DNA of 64,000 nucleotides from Orbilia blumenaviensis. Its lineage: Eukaryota; Ascomycota; Orbiliomycetes; Orbiliales; Orbiliaceae. Position numbers and translations under genes: made by a program. Under the pieces are notes generated by a model. That model had not been told where the DNA came from, did not search any database, and saw only the letters and a program-made list of their open reading frames with translations. The stretch lies in NCBI GenBank assembly GCA_036872755.1, contig JAVHNS010000008.1, positions 1,674,001 through 1,738,000 on the forward strand. Reading direction: 5' to 3'. Below, in pieces: positions 49,780-62,120 of this stretch. Each line of letters starts with the position of its first letter. Positions within the stretch are counted from its first letter, which is position 1.

Positions 49780-52700
49780 TGTGAAGCTCCAGAGACCGCA
49801 GGTAGCTTCAGCTGGGTCCGAAACAAAGGAGGGTATGGGAGAGGCGAGGACCAAAAAAAAAGGGAAGAAAAAAAGTGAGTGTTGTAAGTCGTAAGTCTAT
49901 CCTCTCGGCGTGGCTCGAATCCTCCGTTTATGTGGGTTTTATGGTACGTTGGGACGGACCCCGGCGTTTTTTAAGGTCGAAAAGAGGATGTGTAGCGAGT
50001 GGGAGAGTCAGCCGTTTCACGTTGACGGTGAGTCGTTGAAGTTTGCTGTTTACGAGGTAGAGCCAGCCACGGGGGCGGGTGTGTAATAGGTCAGGAAGGC
50101 TAGGTATTGAGTTGCCTCGGAAATGCGAGAAATGTGAGAATGTGATATAATGGATATGTCGTGAACCTCGTTCCACTCCAAGGCGTAGGTACGTTCGGCG
50201 GTCGTTGAGTCTACCACTGCTGGGGAAAGGAAGAAAAAAAACTAAGAGGAATCGAAAGAGCGGGAGAGAAAAATAGCGATAAAAAGACCAGCAGTATATC
50301 AGCTATTCCACCTGTTGAATCCTGAGTCGTGAAAGGCTGAAGTCGAAACTGCAAAGAAAAAGGAGCGTCGGAAATATACAGTGGGTGGATCGGGGTGGGT
50401 AGGTGTTTTGTGAGGGCGCTGGCTGATGGGGAGAGGTGGAAAACGAAGATGGATATAGTGCGTAGCGGGCTGTGATGGTGGATGGGGGAGGGCGGATGGG
50501 GGAGGTTTTTACGGGTTGGCCCTGGCTGACTGGCTGAGGTTGATGTGGTTGTTCCTGCTGTTTTCTGCCTCTCTCTCCTTTACGCTGCGTCGTAGCTGCT
50601 GCTGCTGCTGCTTCTTCTGCTGCTGTCGGACACCGACCTGACTTGACCTGACCTGACTTGACCGGACCTGAACTAGACTGAACTGAACCGGACTCGCACT
50701 GCTCTTTCCCTCAATTTCTCGATTTGCAATTGCACCAATCCAATCCAATGCGGTCTGCAGTTTGTGGTAGTCAAAGTCAATTAACTATTCCCCGTTCGTC
50801 AGTTAACCTTCCGCTGGAAAACTCAAAAATAAAGTCCTTTTTCTGGTCGCCTGGAACAAGGGAGGATTTCGAACTCCACTTACATTAAAGTACCTACTTA
50901 TACCTCGTTATTACGTTTGCCCGCGTCTTGGTTTCCGCCCTTTTCGGTGCTTCTGGATTGTTGGGGAATTCGAATCCTTTCCCGGGGTGGGTATAGGTGT
51001 TTTTGTTAATCGTTTGATTGCGATTCGTATGTCTGGATCGATTGTATGGATGTATGGATGGATGTATGTAGCAACCGGTGCTACTCGAATTCGATGAGGT
51101 ATGAATGAACAAGATACGCCAACAGAACAGAACGATGTGAACGAACGGAATAAGAAGGAGACACAAAAATACCAATATAAAGAGAGAATGAGAGAACCAA
51201 AATAAGAAGAAGAACAGAAAAAATGGAGAGAGAGGTTCGAAGACTGGACGGCTGAGTCTACGAAGCGGATGTTTTCGAGGGGTAGGATAAACGTTTATAC
51301 TAGTCGCTAATTAAGTAGTCTCCTAGAAGTAGGTTGGGTTTTGTCCGTTGAGCATGAGTTTTAACATGAAACACGAGATTTCTGAATTCGGGGTCGAGTC
51401 CGGGCTGCAGCGCTGAGGATGTGTGTGTGGCTCCCTTACGCCTAGATCAGCTGTGGGATACTACTGCAAGGAGGTCTTCTTTCGAATCGAATATTCCAGG
51501 ACGAGTCCTTTCGGGGGGCTAACTGTCTACATATACAGCGGATGAGCTAGCTCTCTTTTTTTTTTTTGAAAGTTTACCCCTGCTTGGCAGAGTTCGCCCT
51601 TTTCTTCTTTTGCTTCTTTTGTTTCTTTTATTTTCCACGTTTACGATAATGAGCATCGCCTGGTCTCTTCTTCGCGGTGGAAGCGATCGATTGGGGGGGC
51701 GGTGCACGATGCAGGCCAGTTAAGTCCTTAACTAGAGGTATGCTGCAAGTAGGCCCAGGTAAGAGGGAGTCAAGTCCAGCTGTTAGGAGGCATGCCCAAA
51801 AGAAATATTACTTCCTCTTCGATGCGATGCGGGGACGGGGGAGGAAATTAATATTACAAAAAGTCAGATCCATATCCATCTGGACTGGCTGCCGGCTGCA
51901 TCATGGTAGTGGTGGTGGTGATGCCTATATTTAGACCCGCACGACACTACAGAATAATTATCACTGTGGTATCCCCCGCTGCACACTGCATTATCGACTT
52001 GATGTCTCAATTTATATATATGTATACTAAGGTATACACTTACTAACTTCAGTAATTTGTTACCTTATAATCGATCATATGAAGGGTATCTTTAATTTCA
52101 CAGCTGCATTATGATAGATCAGTATTATACATATTTAATCTTTTTTTTTCTCTTTTTTTCTCTGCGACCGTCGATGGACCTTTCTGGTACGTACTCAGTT
52201 CGCATTAATATTTCCGGCTCATAAATTTAAATCAGGGCGTGCGGTACCACGACCATGCATGCCTGCATATGGGACACGCATGTGGAGACGTCGAGATGTT
52301 GTGCCACTGATCATGACTGGCTGGCCATGGTGTGTATACCAGCTGTACGTAAGTCCACTCTCCGAACAATTAAAATTACGGACTTACATATGTAAGTGTA
52401 GTACTTAAGCCGCGAGGCATCACGGCTTCACGGACTCGAAGTGCCGTAATTCTAGCCTGTATGTTAGTAATATTTAATATTTAATGTTAAATATTTGCGG
52501 AAATAAAAACTGCTAAGAAATGCCCTGTGGATCCTGTCACAGCTTTTCCGTTGAGTTCAAGCCTTTAAATTTTTTTTCTTTCAGGGGGGGGATGAGGATG
52601 AGGATGAGGATTCGAAGCCGTGATACGTAATCCAGTAAAAACTCTGTTATAGCCAATACGCCATCCGTTATAACACTTTAATACCGGTGGAAAACACCTC

Positions 52701-53338
52701 CGCAGGACATCACACATGATAATATCAATACTATGTATAATGTGCAGAATTATAGAGTATTGCGTATCTTCGAAACGTAAGAGAGATCGAGAGAGAGATA
52801 GAAGGAAAAGGGATAGAAGAGTATTAGTTAGCTGGAACCCAGGCTAATCTGTAACAGAACCTGACGTGTGTTACGTAGCAAAATATAGAAGCGGAAACCA
52901 AGCGAGCTGGGCTTAGTCGCTGGCCTGAGCTTAGCTTAGCGGCAACTACAGTTTTTTCCGTTTCGACTCAAATCAATTAATCTATTTTATTAACTGCAAC
53001 GGTCGATCGTTTACGGTATGATTTGGAGAGATAGGCATATCGAACCGTTTCTTCAACCGGGCGTTTCGGATTTCTATAACGGAAAACGTGGCTATCTAAA
53101 GCACAATTATGTCATTCCCACTTATAAAAAGTACCTAGGTACTTACTCATATAGCATTTCGTCTCGTGCCCACATAGCTATAGCATGCTGGGTAACGTTA
53201 ACCGGTTTAATATATATTGTACTTTTCCATTCGTCCAAGATACATTACAACGGTACTTAGAATTAACGCTAACTACCGGCAAACCCAAAGTAGTAGTGGT
53301 AGTCAAACTGCCCTCCTAAAAAGAAAAAAAAAAAGTAT
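49780..53338. other. Gene-free interval, about 3.6 kb
   Basis: Contains the promoter side of the NIPA-like gene and the 3' flank of the delta-COP gene. Features seen are a CTG/CTT run (50597-50632) directly followed by GACCTGACTT-type tandem units (50635-50692), a GATGAG run near 52591-52612 and a palindromic GTACCTAGGTAC at 53132-53143. The ORFs are short or low-complexity and are not supported. Confidence 0.5.
50597..50692. repeat. CTG microsatellite joined to ACCTG/ACTTG tandem array
   Basis: A (CTG)n/(CTT)n run is followed by about ten degenerate pentamers of the TGACC/TGACT/GAACT type. It lies about 0.8 kb upstream of the NIPA-like start codon. Confidence 0.75.
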
Positions 53339-55121
53339 CTAGCTAACAATGTGATATTTCTCTGCCTTTGCCTCGACAGTCTTTGTGTAGTCGACGGACT
53401 CTCCCATTTCTAATAATGTGACGTTTGTGGCCTGTGCAGTAGCGTTTGATTAGCTTTTCCAGAACTTGATAGCTTGCTTCGGCCTCGAAATGGGTTCTTG
53501 AGTGAATACTCACATCTACATTGACAAACGGCTTCGACTTAGAGAATGATACGTTCATCGGGAAGAAGTTCGAATCGTCATCAGCCTCCGCTTCAAATTC
53601 GAGACTACCGCTGCCGTTGTCGGCATCTACTGTGCCGATCCTCCAGATAAGCTCGCTGCCGGAGGTTGTATAATCGGCGTCGAAACTGCTGACGCTGGGT
53701 TCCGATCCTGCGTACGGGATCGTAACGACAACATCATTGAGAGGCTCCTGAGCCTGGACCTCATACTCTGCTGTAATCGTGTAGTTGTCCCCAGAGCCTC
53801 GGTTGACCCAGATAGTAAACTTAATCGGCAGTAGATTGTCATCACTCGGCTTCCCAACCAGACGCCAGCGGAGAACCGGAAGGGCCTGTCCGTTCGATGG
53901 GAATGGCTTGCTGGGATCTTTAAGTTGTAGAGTGTTAGATGTCGAAAACAAATTCCTGTCAACATTTGGATGCGTCCTGAATTGTGTTCCATCCGAGGCG
54001 TCCGCAACAGTATCGATTTTGATCTTCGCGAGGGAAGCGTCAGTAACACGAAGCATCATGTCACCCTTGACCTCAAATGATTTGAGATCACCGTCCCTGG
54101 TGAGTTCTGCGGAGATTGTTTCTTTGATCGCAACGGAGATACCATCACCGCCAGACTGCATCGAGGCTCTCGGCGAAGCCTCAACCGGAGCAGGTGCCTG
54201 GTGGGATATTAATGATGCACTCTCGGCCTCTGGTCCCAAGTCTGCCTTGACACGGTCGAACATAGATGATGTATTGGACTTGCGGCCAAGCTGCATGCCC
54301 TTGCCCTTTGGCGCCGCGCTCCTGCGAACAGTTAGCCTGAATGTTTGGTCCAATTCGCGCAAGCTTTTGGAACAACATACTTGAATGTCTTGTTCTTCTC
54401 AGCCTCATACGAGTCATAAGTGCTGGTAGCAGCTGGCGAGGCCTGGGTCACAGGTTGATATGATTGATAGCCAGATGAGCGCGGGGTGTTTCCAAGTCCA
54501 GTTGGACGACCGCTCTTCAGCGCTTCCTTCCGCTGGAGCTCCAATTGTTTGGCCTTTCGCTTGCGCTCTTCGCTAGCCTCAAATTCTTTGTTCTATAATA
54601 TAATATCACTGTGTCAGCAGTGGCTTCTTGTGTAGTCGATTGAAGAGCCCGGAATATAATGATATATGTACCCTAGCAATAATCTCCTGTATTCTCTCTT
54701 CGTGGGACTCCATCTCGAGGAAGGTCTTGATTTGCCCCAAGCTCAGATTCTCCCTGTACCCCAGACTGACCACCTCATCAAAAGCGCCCATCAATTCGAA
54801 GACATTCTTGAGGATCTCCCTCTCATCCAGAGTCTTGCAGACATTCCCGACAACTTGGGCAAAGAGATGCAGAGAATCAATATCTTGGAGGATGTTGCTC
54901 TGCTTATTGGTAATAAGGACCATATAGAAGGACTCCTCAAGAGGCTGATACACGTATCGAGCGGTATCGCCCTCCACTGTTGTGTGCTGGGTGCTCGAGT
55001 CCGTGAGCTTTGGGAAAGCGGCCAGGAGAGCTTCTATCCTCGACCGTGGCATCTCCCTGAATTGGCGAGAGAAAACGGGCTTCCCGCTTCGGGTGGTGAT
55101 ACTAGCTGCCAGGACAACCAT
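53339..55121 (-). CDS. RET2: Coatomer subunit delta (COPI)
   Basis: Four exons: 55121-54672, 54592-54381, 54321-53514 and 53431-53339. All junctions are GT-AG and in phase, giving 520 residues (S. cerevisiae Ret2 is about 546). The N-terminal longin domain (about 1-140) opens MVVLAASITTRSGKPVFSRQ and contains ARYVYQPLEE and NILQDIDSLHLFAQVV. A charged helical linker follows (ASEERKRKAKQLELQRKEA). The C-terminal mu-homology domain (about 265-520) includes FEVKGDMMLRV and LPVLRWRLVGK and ends EMGESVDYTKTVEAKAEKYH. Delta-COP is part of the F-subcomplex of the COPI coat on Golgi membranes and supports retrograde Golgi-to-ER transport. The last 30 codons lie in a separate exon after an 82-nt intron; reading through that intron gives a wrong tail. 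The promoter is shared with the divergent gene at 56105. Confidence 0.96.
53432..53513 (-). other. Delta-COP intron 3
   Basis: The 82-nt intron has donor GTGAGT and acceptor TGCACAG in phase 0. It joins FVNVD to ATNVTLLEMGES, the conserved end of the mu-homology domain. Confidence 0.85.
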
Positions 55122-56104
55122 TGTGAATGATGTATAAACGATATGACGGGCGATGGTACGATGGAATGGAATACGGGAGCGGGGCCAGCAGGCGTCGTCG
55201 TCTTCGTCTTCGTCTTAAGCTTCTGTCGATAATCGATAATCTAAGCAGCAACTGAGCTGCGTTAGCTGTTGTGTGCTGCGAAGGTGCCAGTTCGCCTGTT
55301 TGGTGTGTCACGTGGATACGGATCTGTTTGACTCAGATAGTCGCGTTGTGCGTTGCCCCTCATCTAATATTAAATTTCGATCATCATTTTAGCCCTTTCA
55401 GGCACAGTTTAATTGTTAGCGCTGGTTATCGACATTCCATTCCATTCCCATCTCCCCTCCATCATCCACTGTCAACCTGTCTTCCCCCGAACCTCCACCA
55501 TCACCATCATCACCACTTCCTCCTCCGAGAGACTACAAGGCGGGAATACCTGTACTAGAGGAGACCTTCGATAAAACTAATCAAGAAGTCACCTTCTACT
55601 TATAAGACGTGTTTGCATATCCTCTTTCTTGGCCAACTACTGTGCACTTGTGCTTTGTGCTCCACCGGTCTCACCAACAGCAGCGGTCGAATCACCTCCC
55701 TTCAACATCGACTCATACCTCCTCCAAAAACCGCAATTCCACCACCTACCTTCCACCTCACCTTCGCCTTAATCAAAAACCTCGGGGCTTCGAGAACCTA
55801 TTCTGAGCCCGAATAAAGGTTTTTTCTTCTTTTTTCTCTTATATACTTCGCCATTTTCACCGACCTCCTGTTTTCCACAAAAAAGCATCTCCTCCGCCAA
55901 CGCCAAATCCGAGTCCACAGGGCTCGCTGGCCCTAGACTCGACGATCAACATCAAGCCAGATCCTATCCAGCGACATACTTCCACCATATCCTACTAACG
56001 ACCACCCTTTCTAACATGCACAGCAACCCATCCTACTAACAAAACACCATAAACATTTATTCTAGCAAAGAAAACAAAACTGAAAAAGAATTCACGGATA
56101 CACA
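55122..56104. promoter_or_regulatory. Divergent promoter region of delta-COP and the unknown 1034-residue gene
   Basis: This 983-bp interval separates two start codons on opposite strands. The right half (about 55440-55860) is strongly pyrimidine-rich on the plus strand, with repeated CATC/CACC words and a TTTTTTCTTCTTTTTTCTC stretch, as in many fungal promoters and leaders. The last 100 bases before the ATG at 56105 are A/C-rich. No specific transcription-factor site is claimed. Confidence 0.6.
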
Positions 56105-59100
56105 ATGAGCGTCGCGTATCCCGGTCAGAACAACCCCGGGCCTAGTTCCGATTCGTTCTCGGCCAGCGCCGCCTTTTCATTTGATCAGCATAACGCTACA
56201 CAAGTCTTCGGTGCCATGAACGGAGATCCTCAGTCACAGATGCAGAACCAGATGTCAGGACAGATACCCACACAGTCGCTATCTGTACCGATGATTCAGG
56301 TCAATCATACCGGCTTCGCGAGCGATTATGACATGGGCAATGCTCCCCGTGACGAGGACATAGACATCGATCTGGACCTTGACACGTATGATGAAGATGA
56401 TGATATGAATTTGGATGACCTGTCGGCGACACCCGCAGTCGTGGACGATATCATGGACGAAGCGGCTAACATCCCCGCCCCAAACTCGATATATGGTCAA
56501 CCCGCTCTATCTGTCCCGTCTGGGCGATTCCATCACATGGACCAAGCGAACGACGAGGAAATGGTGGATGATGCTCTTAGTCAAGCCGTTAATGAGGTTA
56601 TGACAGACGCAGAACCACCAGAAGTTCCGGCTCAGTTCGGTTTCCAGTCGCTCCAGCCCATCGCGCCACTACACCAGTTTCAAGGACAACAACAGCAGCA
56701 GCAGCCCGCCGCGCAGCATATCGAACAGCCCGCCCAAGAACCGCAAAGTCAGGCTTCCCAGCCCACCCAACAACTTTCACAGATAGTCGAGCAGCCTTCC
56801 CAGGAGCTACAAAGCCAGGCGTCCCAGCCCACCCAGCTCCTGCCAGCGACTGAATCCGGCGTTTCGAATGCTGAAGCTTCAGTGAGTCCTGAGAAAAGCG
56901 CAGCAGCTCAGGAGGTCCCAACGGTTGCCGAACCGTCCGCAAACCCTCCAAGTGCTCCTCTCGAGGCCGAGCCTCTCCAGTCCCAACCTCCCCCTTCTGA
57001 GGTTCAGAACGTTGAAGAGTCGCATTCAGATGAGAGAACCTTAGAGACGGAAAAAGTCCCACTCACAGAAGAATCCACAGAACCTGCAACACCCCCTCCA
57101 CATTCATCCACCGACGGAGACGAGCTAAAAACTCCACAAGCTCCCGACCATAGCACACCCAAACTTCAAACCCCCCAGTCTGTTGTGGACCCGCTTCGAA
57201 TTAGTCAAGCGGAGACCGTTGCTCTGGAGAACCCTACACCTGATGTTAACCAACGGGATTGGTATATTTCGGATGGCCAAGCGGCATCTGGAAGCCCACA
57301 TGCACCCCAATATCCTGCCCACCAAGAAATACCCACGTCACCCCTCCACGGCCCCTCCGGCAGTGGATCCCCCCCGCAGTCGTTCCCCTCAGATCCTGAA
57401 GCCCAACACCCCCATACCCCACATTCCGAACAGGATACTGAGCGGGAAGCCCTCTCTCAGCCATCTGATACTATTACGGCGCAGTCTCCTCATGATCAGA
57501 CACACGGAGAGGCACACGAGCCCGTCCCAGAGGATGATCACACTGATAACGCTCACGCTGACCCATTACTTACCCACCCAGTCGTTGTCGTCTACCGCGA
57601 CTTGGAGTTCTCACTTTTTCCAATCTCTAGTGAAAGTTCAAATCTTCCAGAGACATGTTTCCTCCCCGATCGAGCCCATCTTGGTACTCCCCTGAACAAG
57701 CTGGTAGCAGCATTGCGTGATGTTCTCGGTGAAGAGTTCACTGCATCAGAAGAACTTGTATTAAACTTCACTGCGCTCGGAGTAGAGTTTGAAGAAGTAT
57801 GTTATCCCATCCATTAGAAGATTTCCAACGGCCTGCTAACCCGCAATATTTTCAATAGGAGAACCAGCAAATGAATAATTTCACACTGTACGATCTTCTA
57901 GGGCTCTTCTCCAAGCTACTTGCCCAGGACGGTATCGATGAACCTCGGCCACTGGAGATCTCCCTCACCTCGAGGAAGAAGTATATTCCTAAACTCGAGA
58001 TGATCCATAGCCACATCGTTGGAGGGGGTGGGCTTGCTTCCTGGAGAAACATGGTCGCTGCCACCCGTAACCCTACGGATGGTCACAATGACAATCCCCC
58101 CCATCAATATAGTGACCACGAGGACGAAGACAAAAAGCCCCATTCTGGTGGGCATGCCCCCGGACCTTCAGAGAAGGCGGGGGCAACCAATGAGGTGCAA
58201 GCAGAGCATAATGACGACGAACTCGAGCTTGAAGAGTTTGAAAAGGGCCTTAGTGGTGATGACGGGTACTACGATACAGATATTCACCAGACCGACGCCC
58301 GCGAAGAGACCACGGCCGTCGCCACCATTGACGTGCCACAGAGCCCATCACAGGTCACCCCGGAGAAACGCAAGGCATCGTTTGCTCGGGAGACATCCAA
58401 TACGGATGTCTCCCAGGTACCCGAGACCCAGCTCTCCCAGCAAATCGAGGCGACGCCGAATAAGAAGCTTCGCCTCAACATCGTGGACATGGTTCACGAT
58501 GATAATGACGAGGCGAGCTTCGTCACCGCACGAGAGAAGGAGCAAGATACCTCCGTTGCCTACTCCGGGCCCCGTAGTTACGGGTTCCCAGACAGCCCGG
58601 GTTCCCACGAAGAACCTGAGTTTGAGGCCCAAAGGCCAGGAAAAGGTATTGCAGACCACAGCCAGAAAGTGCCAAAAGTAGATGATAGTCAAATTGAACA
58701 CCCAGATACTTATGACCTTCATCTGCTCTCTTCTCTAGACGACGGTTTGCTGAATTTCGACGAGGACAATACCCATGAGGGGGGCAATGTGCAGCTCTTC
58801 GAGGAGGAGGACGAAAAGTCATCCAGCACCCTCCAGGAGGTGGCCGATGGCGATATTGGTGGCCCGGTGGCCCTGCAAGGCCCAGATGGGCAGGCTGGTG
58901 GTGCTAACAACACCAACTGGCAGGAATGGACCTACACCGAAGACGATGGGGCCGAGCACGGTGTTGCGTATGGCCTTCCCGGAGACTTGGACGAAAGCGC
59001 TGACGCTGCGGCCGCAGCCTTTGAACTTGGCCCTAACGAGTTTGCCGAGTTTCCGTTACCATTCAGCGATGCGGGCGATGGTGAGCCCGAATACGACGAC

Positions 59101-59271
59101 GACGACGATGCGCCCCTCCTAGGCCTCGACCACCATGATACACTGTCCACGACAACTTCTACGAAGAGAGCTAGAGATGATGACGAAGAAGAAATAGAGG
59201 ACGAGCTTTCTGAAGCCGGCGAGCTTAGGGATTCCCCGACCCCCGCTTCGAAGAAGCACAGGACCCTCTAA
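56105..59271 (+). CDS. Unknown large disordered/acidic protein with conserved central block
   Basis: Two exons, 56105-57796 and 57859-59271, are split by a 62-nt intron (GTATGT donor, TCAATAG acceptor, phase 0). The product is 1034 residues. I recognise the arrangement as a Pezizomycotina-wide unknown but can give no function. Residues 1-490 are Gln/Pro/Ser/Glu-rich and disordered, with an early acidic run (DEDIDIDLDLDTYDEDDD) and near-identical Gln-rich repeats (QPAQEPQSQASQPTQQ, then QPSQELQSQASQPTQL). A folded block of about 130 residues spans the intron: PVVVVYRDLEFSLFPI, TPLNKLVAALRDVLGE, FTLYDLLGLFSKLL and IPKLEMIHSHIVGG. The C-terminal 400 residues are very acidic, with short hydrophobic-acidic patches and basic clusters such as NKKLRLN, and end KKHRTL. 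A nuclear scaffold or regulator is possible but is inference only. Confidence 0.85.
57797..57858 (+). other. Intron within the conserved block
   Basis: The 62-nt phase-0 intron has donor GTATGT and acceptor TTCAATAG. It splits the conserved folded block between GVEFEE and ENQQMNNFTLYD. Confidence 0.85.
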
Positions 59272-60120
59272 ATTCCGATAGCCAAGCAGCTATGGATTTT
59301 AATGCCACTTGGGTCTTCCCGTCACCGAATCTATACCTTGCTTTCATTCGACCGTTTAGTATTAGGCCATGCATTTCTCAGGAGTTATTACGGCGTCTCA
59401 CAACAAAAATTTTTCTTCTTTCCTTCCTCTTTGCATATCCGATCCTCCCGACTTTGAATTATCGACAACCTAGAATCCGACTAATAACCCGATACCTCGC
59501 CAACCACACCACACCGACGCTTCCAAAACTAGGATGTTCATCACACCCTAGCGGGGTAAGTATGGTAAACAACTTCCTCCTACATTATTTTTTATGCAGT
59601 TCCTGTCAGGAGATTTCTCCTTCCGCTTCCATGTCCTTTGTTCCCCATGACTTTTAGTTTCTGGTTCTCAGTTACTACATGTTTCCCTTTATATCCTGCA
59701 CCTGCTCTCTCTCTCTCTCTCTCTCTAGCTTCCCTTGATTCGCCCTTACGGTAAGCGTCAAATGCTCGATATTGTTTATCAGCAGGCGGCGGCACCTTAC
59801 AAGTTGCCTCACACTTCCTATATCATACGAATGAGTTTGATGGAGGTAGACCCCATCACTGGTTTACCGGTACAAGCCCATTCTTAAGGTAAGGAAGGCT
59901 AGTATGAGGGGATCCCTCGGGGGATTTTTACTTTTTTTCATATATATATCACTTTATAGGAATTTGCGTAACGGATTGCGGGACATGGCCGGGACGAAAC
60001 TCTTCTGGAAGGACTTTTAGGTGGATGATTATGTTCGTTTTACTGCTACTTATTTGCTTTAGTGAAAATGTGAATTTTATCCTGATGTGAACCGTTTTCC
60101 CTAAGTATCGGTGCTGTGCC

Positions 60121-60144
60121 AAAAAAAAAAAAAAAAAAAAAAAA
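60121..60144 (+). repeat. A24 homopolymer tract
   Basis: About 24 consecutive A, followed 60 bp on by a TA dinucleotide run (60206-60226). Confidence 0.85.
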
Positions 60145-61398
60145 GGATAAAAAGAATAGGACCTACAAAGGTAGACGACCATTTTCACTTTGTTCCGCAT
60201 ATACCTATATATATATATATATATATTTTAATCCAGTTGTATGGCGGCCAAAATGTGTCAAAACGATATATAATACAAAGCGTGTAAAATATATATCTAT
60301 TACATTTTAGGTGAGGCATAAGTACGTTAATTTTTCATAATTATGCTTGCTACTAGCTTAATTAGAGGTTGAAGAAAAGTCAGGCTGCCAGACAGCCGTA
60401 TAGTCAGAATAGCCAGGTATTTATACGGCGAAATGTTCGGGTTACCTCTTTTTTTCCCCTTTTTTACTAATAAATGTAACCATAGCTGATAGTGGACGTG
60501 TGTTTAAAGGTAGCCCGGGGTGTATAGAATAACAGGTATGAGTTAGCATGCTGGCTGTCTGGCTGATGGTTGAGCATAATTATGGAAAATTAACACACTT
60601 ATGCCTCGCTTAAGTTGTAACAACTATATTTTGGGAACCCGATCTTGAAGCCGAACTCAGAAGCCGAAACCTACTGAACAACTGTATAGGTATATATATA
60701 TATATAAAGGGTGGGATCGGCGAGATGGAGGTGTCATGGTATCCATCTAGAATCCCGCGTTAAGACGTTTTCAGGTTTAGCCCGGGACGTTATCTATGAA
60801 ACAGGAAATGGGACGTGACGATTGTACCTGAGTTGCCACAATCAGGATCAGGGTTTATTCCTCTGAGCCTCCCGCTTAATGCGAGCCTATTTTAGTCGAT
60901 TAACTTCCTTCTTTTTTTTGGTTGTTAAGGTTACTTCGCCTGTTAATTGAAAAGGTTTTTTTTTTTTTTTGCTTGCCTGGTTTCCTGTTTAGCTCCAGAA
61001 CCCGGAAATAGACAATGGTTGGCTGAGCGTTTTATGAAGGATTTTCCATGGGTTCTAGAACAGAAAGCTTGTTTTTCTCTTCCCTTTCTGGCTGCGGTCC
61101 AGACGGATTCACTGGGATTTTGCTGCAGCTGGCTGCCGGCTGAGAATTATATAAGTAGGAGGTATCTAAAGACCCTTCTTTTGACCATTCGGATTAATTA
61201 TTTGGATTAAATTCGCATCCACGGCCATTTGTATAGGTACTCAGAGGCGGATTGAATATATCGGGCCATAATTATTTTCTCTACTCTCCTTTTTATCTCT
61301 TTTTCATATCCTCTCTGCGTCATATTGGTCTCGTAGTATACGACGCTCCCTCCATACGTCATATACCTCTCCCCCCCAACCCCCCAAGAGTCTCAACA

Positions 61399-61405
61399 TA
61401 TAAAA
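61399..61405 (+). promoter_or_regulatory. TATA-like box upstream of the small ORF
   Basis: TATAAAA lies 120 bp before the ATG at 61525. The position is plausible for a fungal promoter with a leader of roughly 80 nt. The call rests on the motif alone. Confidence 0.35.
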
Positions 61406-61524
61406 CCGAAGAAAAAAAAACGTCACGACTCTTATATATCCACCAGCATTTAAAAGAAGACCCCCTCAAGAGCCCTCCTTTTTTAATTTTTTAATTTTTT
61501 TTTAAAAGAAATAAAAATAAAAAG

Positions 61525-61872
61525 ATGTCAATCACACTCCAAAAACTCCGCGCCGCCGCCGCCATGCTGGACGACGACATCGAAAGCCACCAATCCCACA
61601 TCCCCTCCTCCTACTCCTACTCCTACTCCGACGAAGACCTCTCAAACCGTATCCACAGGATCGAACGAGAACTCGCGGACCTACCACCGAACAGCCCGCT
61701 TCGATCAAACTTCCAGGCTACCCTGAGAGACTACAGGGATAAGGGAGCCGCAGGGTTGATGTATCAGAACGGACGGACGGTTAAGGATTCTGTGAATCCG
61801 GATCTTAAGAGGGGGCCGGTTTTTGTTGAGAGGTGTTCGATTTCGATTGTGAGTGACGGAGAGATTTACTAG
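61525..61872 (+). CDS. Small unknown protein, 115 residues
   Basis: An uninterrupted ORF reads from ATG 61525 to TAG 61870-61872, preceded by an A-rich leader (AAATAAAAATAAAAAG) that is a favourable context. The protein begins MSITLQKLRAAAAMLDDD, then has a Ser/Tyr run coded by repeated TCC-TAC, a likely amphipathic helix (NRIHRIERELADLPPNSP) and a more compact C-terminal half (TLRDYRDKGAAGLMYQNG, then VERCSISIVSDGEIY). There is no signal peptide or membrane segment. Codon use favours C-ending codons in the first half, as in expressed fungal genes. I do not recognise the family, and a chance ORF is possible though unlikely. The gene sits between the 1034-residue gene and the convergent permease gene. 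Confidence 0.6.
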   Translation: MSITLQKLRAAAAMLDDDIESHQSHIPSSYSYSYSDEDLSNRIHRIERELADLPPNSPLRSNFQATLRDYRDKGAAGLMYQNGRTVKDSVNPDLKRGPVFVERCSISIVSDGEIY

Positions 61873-62084
61873 TTTTTTTTTTAAAAAAAAAAAAATTTAA
61901 AAGTTGGAGTGGAGTTTTGTGTGGGTTTATGGCGTAGTTAAAGCTTTTGTTGGATTGTAAGGGAGTTGGTTATTACTATAGTTGATTAATGTTTGGGCTG
62001 TAAGTTGCGGGTGGTGTATAAAAGTCTTTTGGAAGAAAACTGGTTTTACTTAAGTACTTAGGCGCTGAATTGCTTGCTTGCTTG

Positions 62085-62120
<36 letters not shown>

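Larger units (their letters stand above)
59272..61524. other. Gene-free interval, about 2.3 kb
   Basis: Begins with the 3' flank of the 1034-residue gene. Contains a CT run near 59706-59729, an A24 tract at 60121-60144, a TA dinucleotide run at 60206-60226 and AT-rich DNA with no supported ORF. The last 120 bases are the promoter of the small ORF at 61525. Confidence 0.5.
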
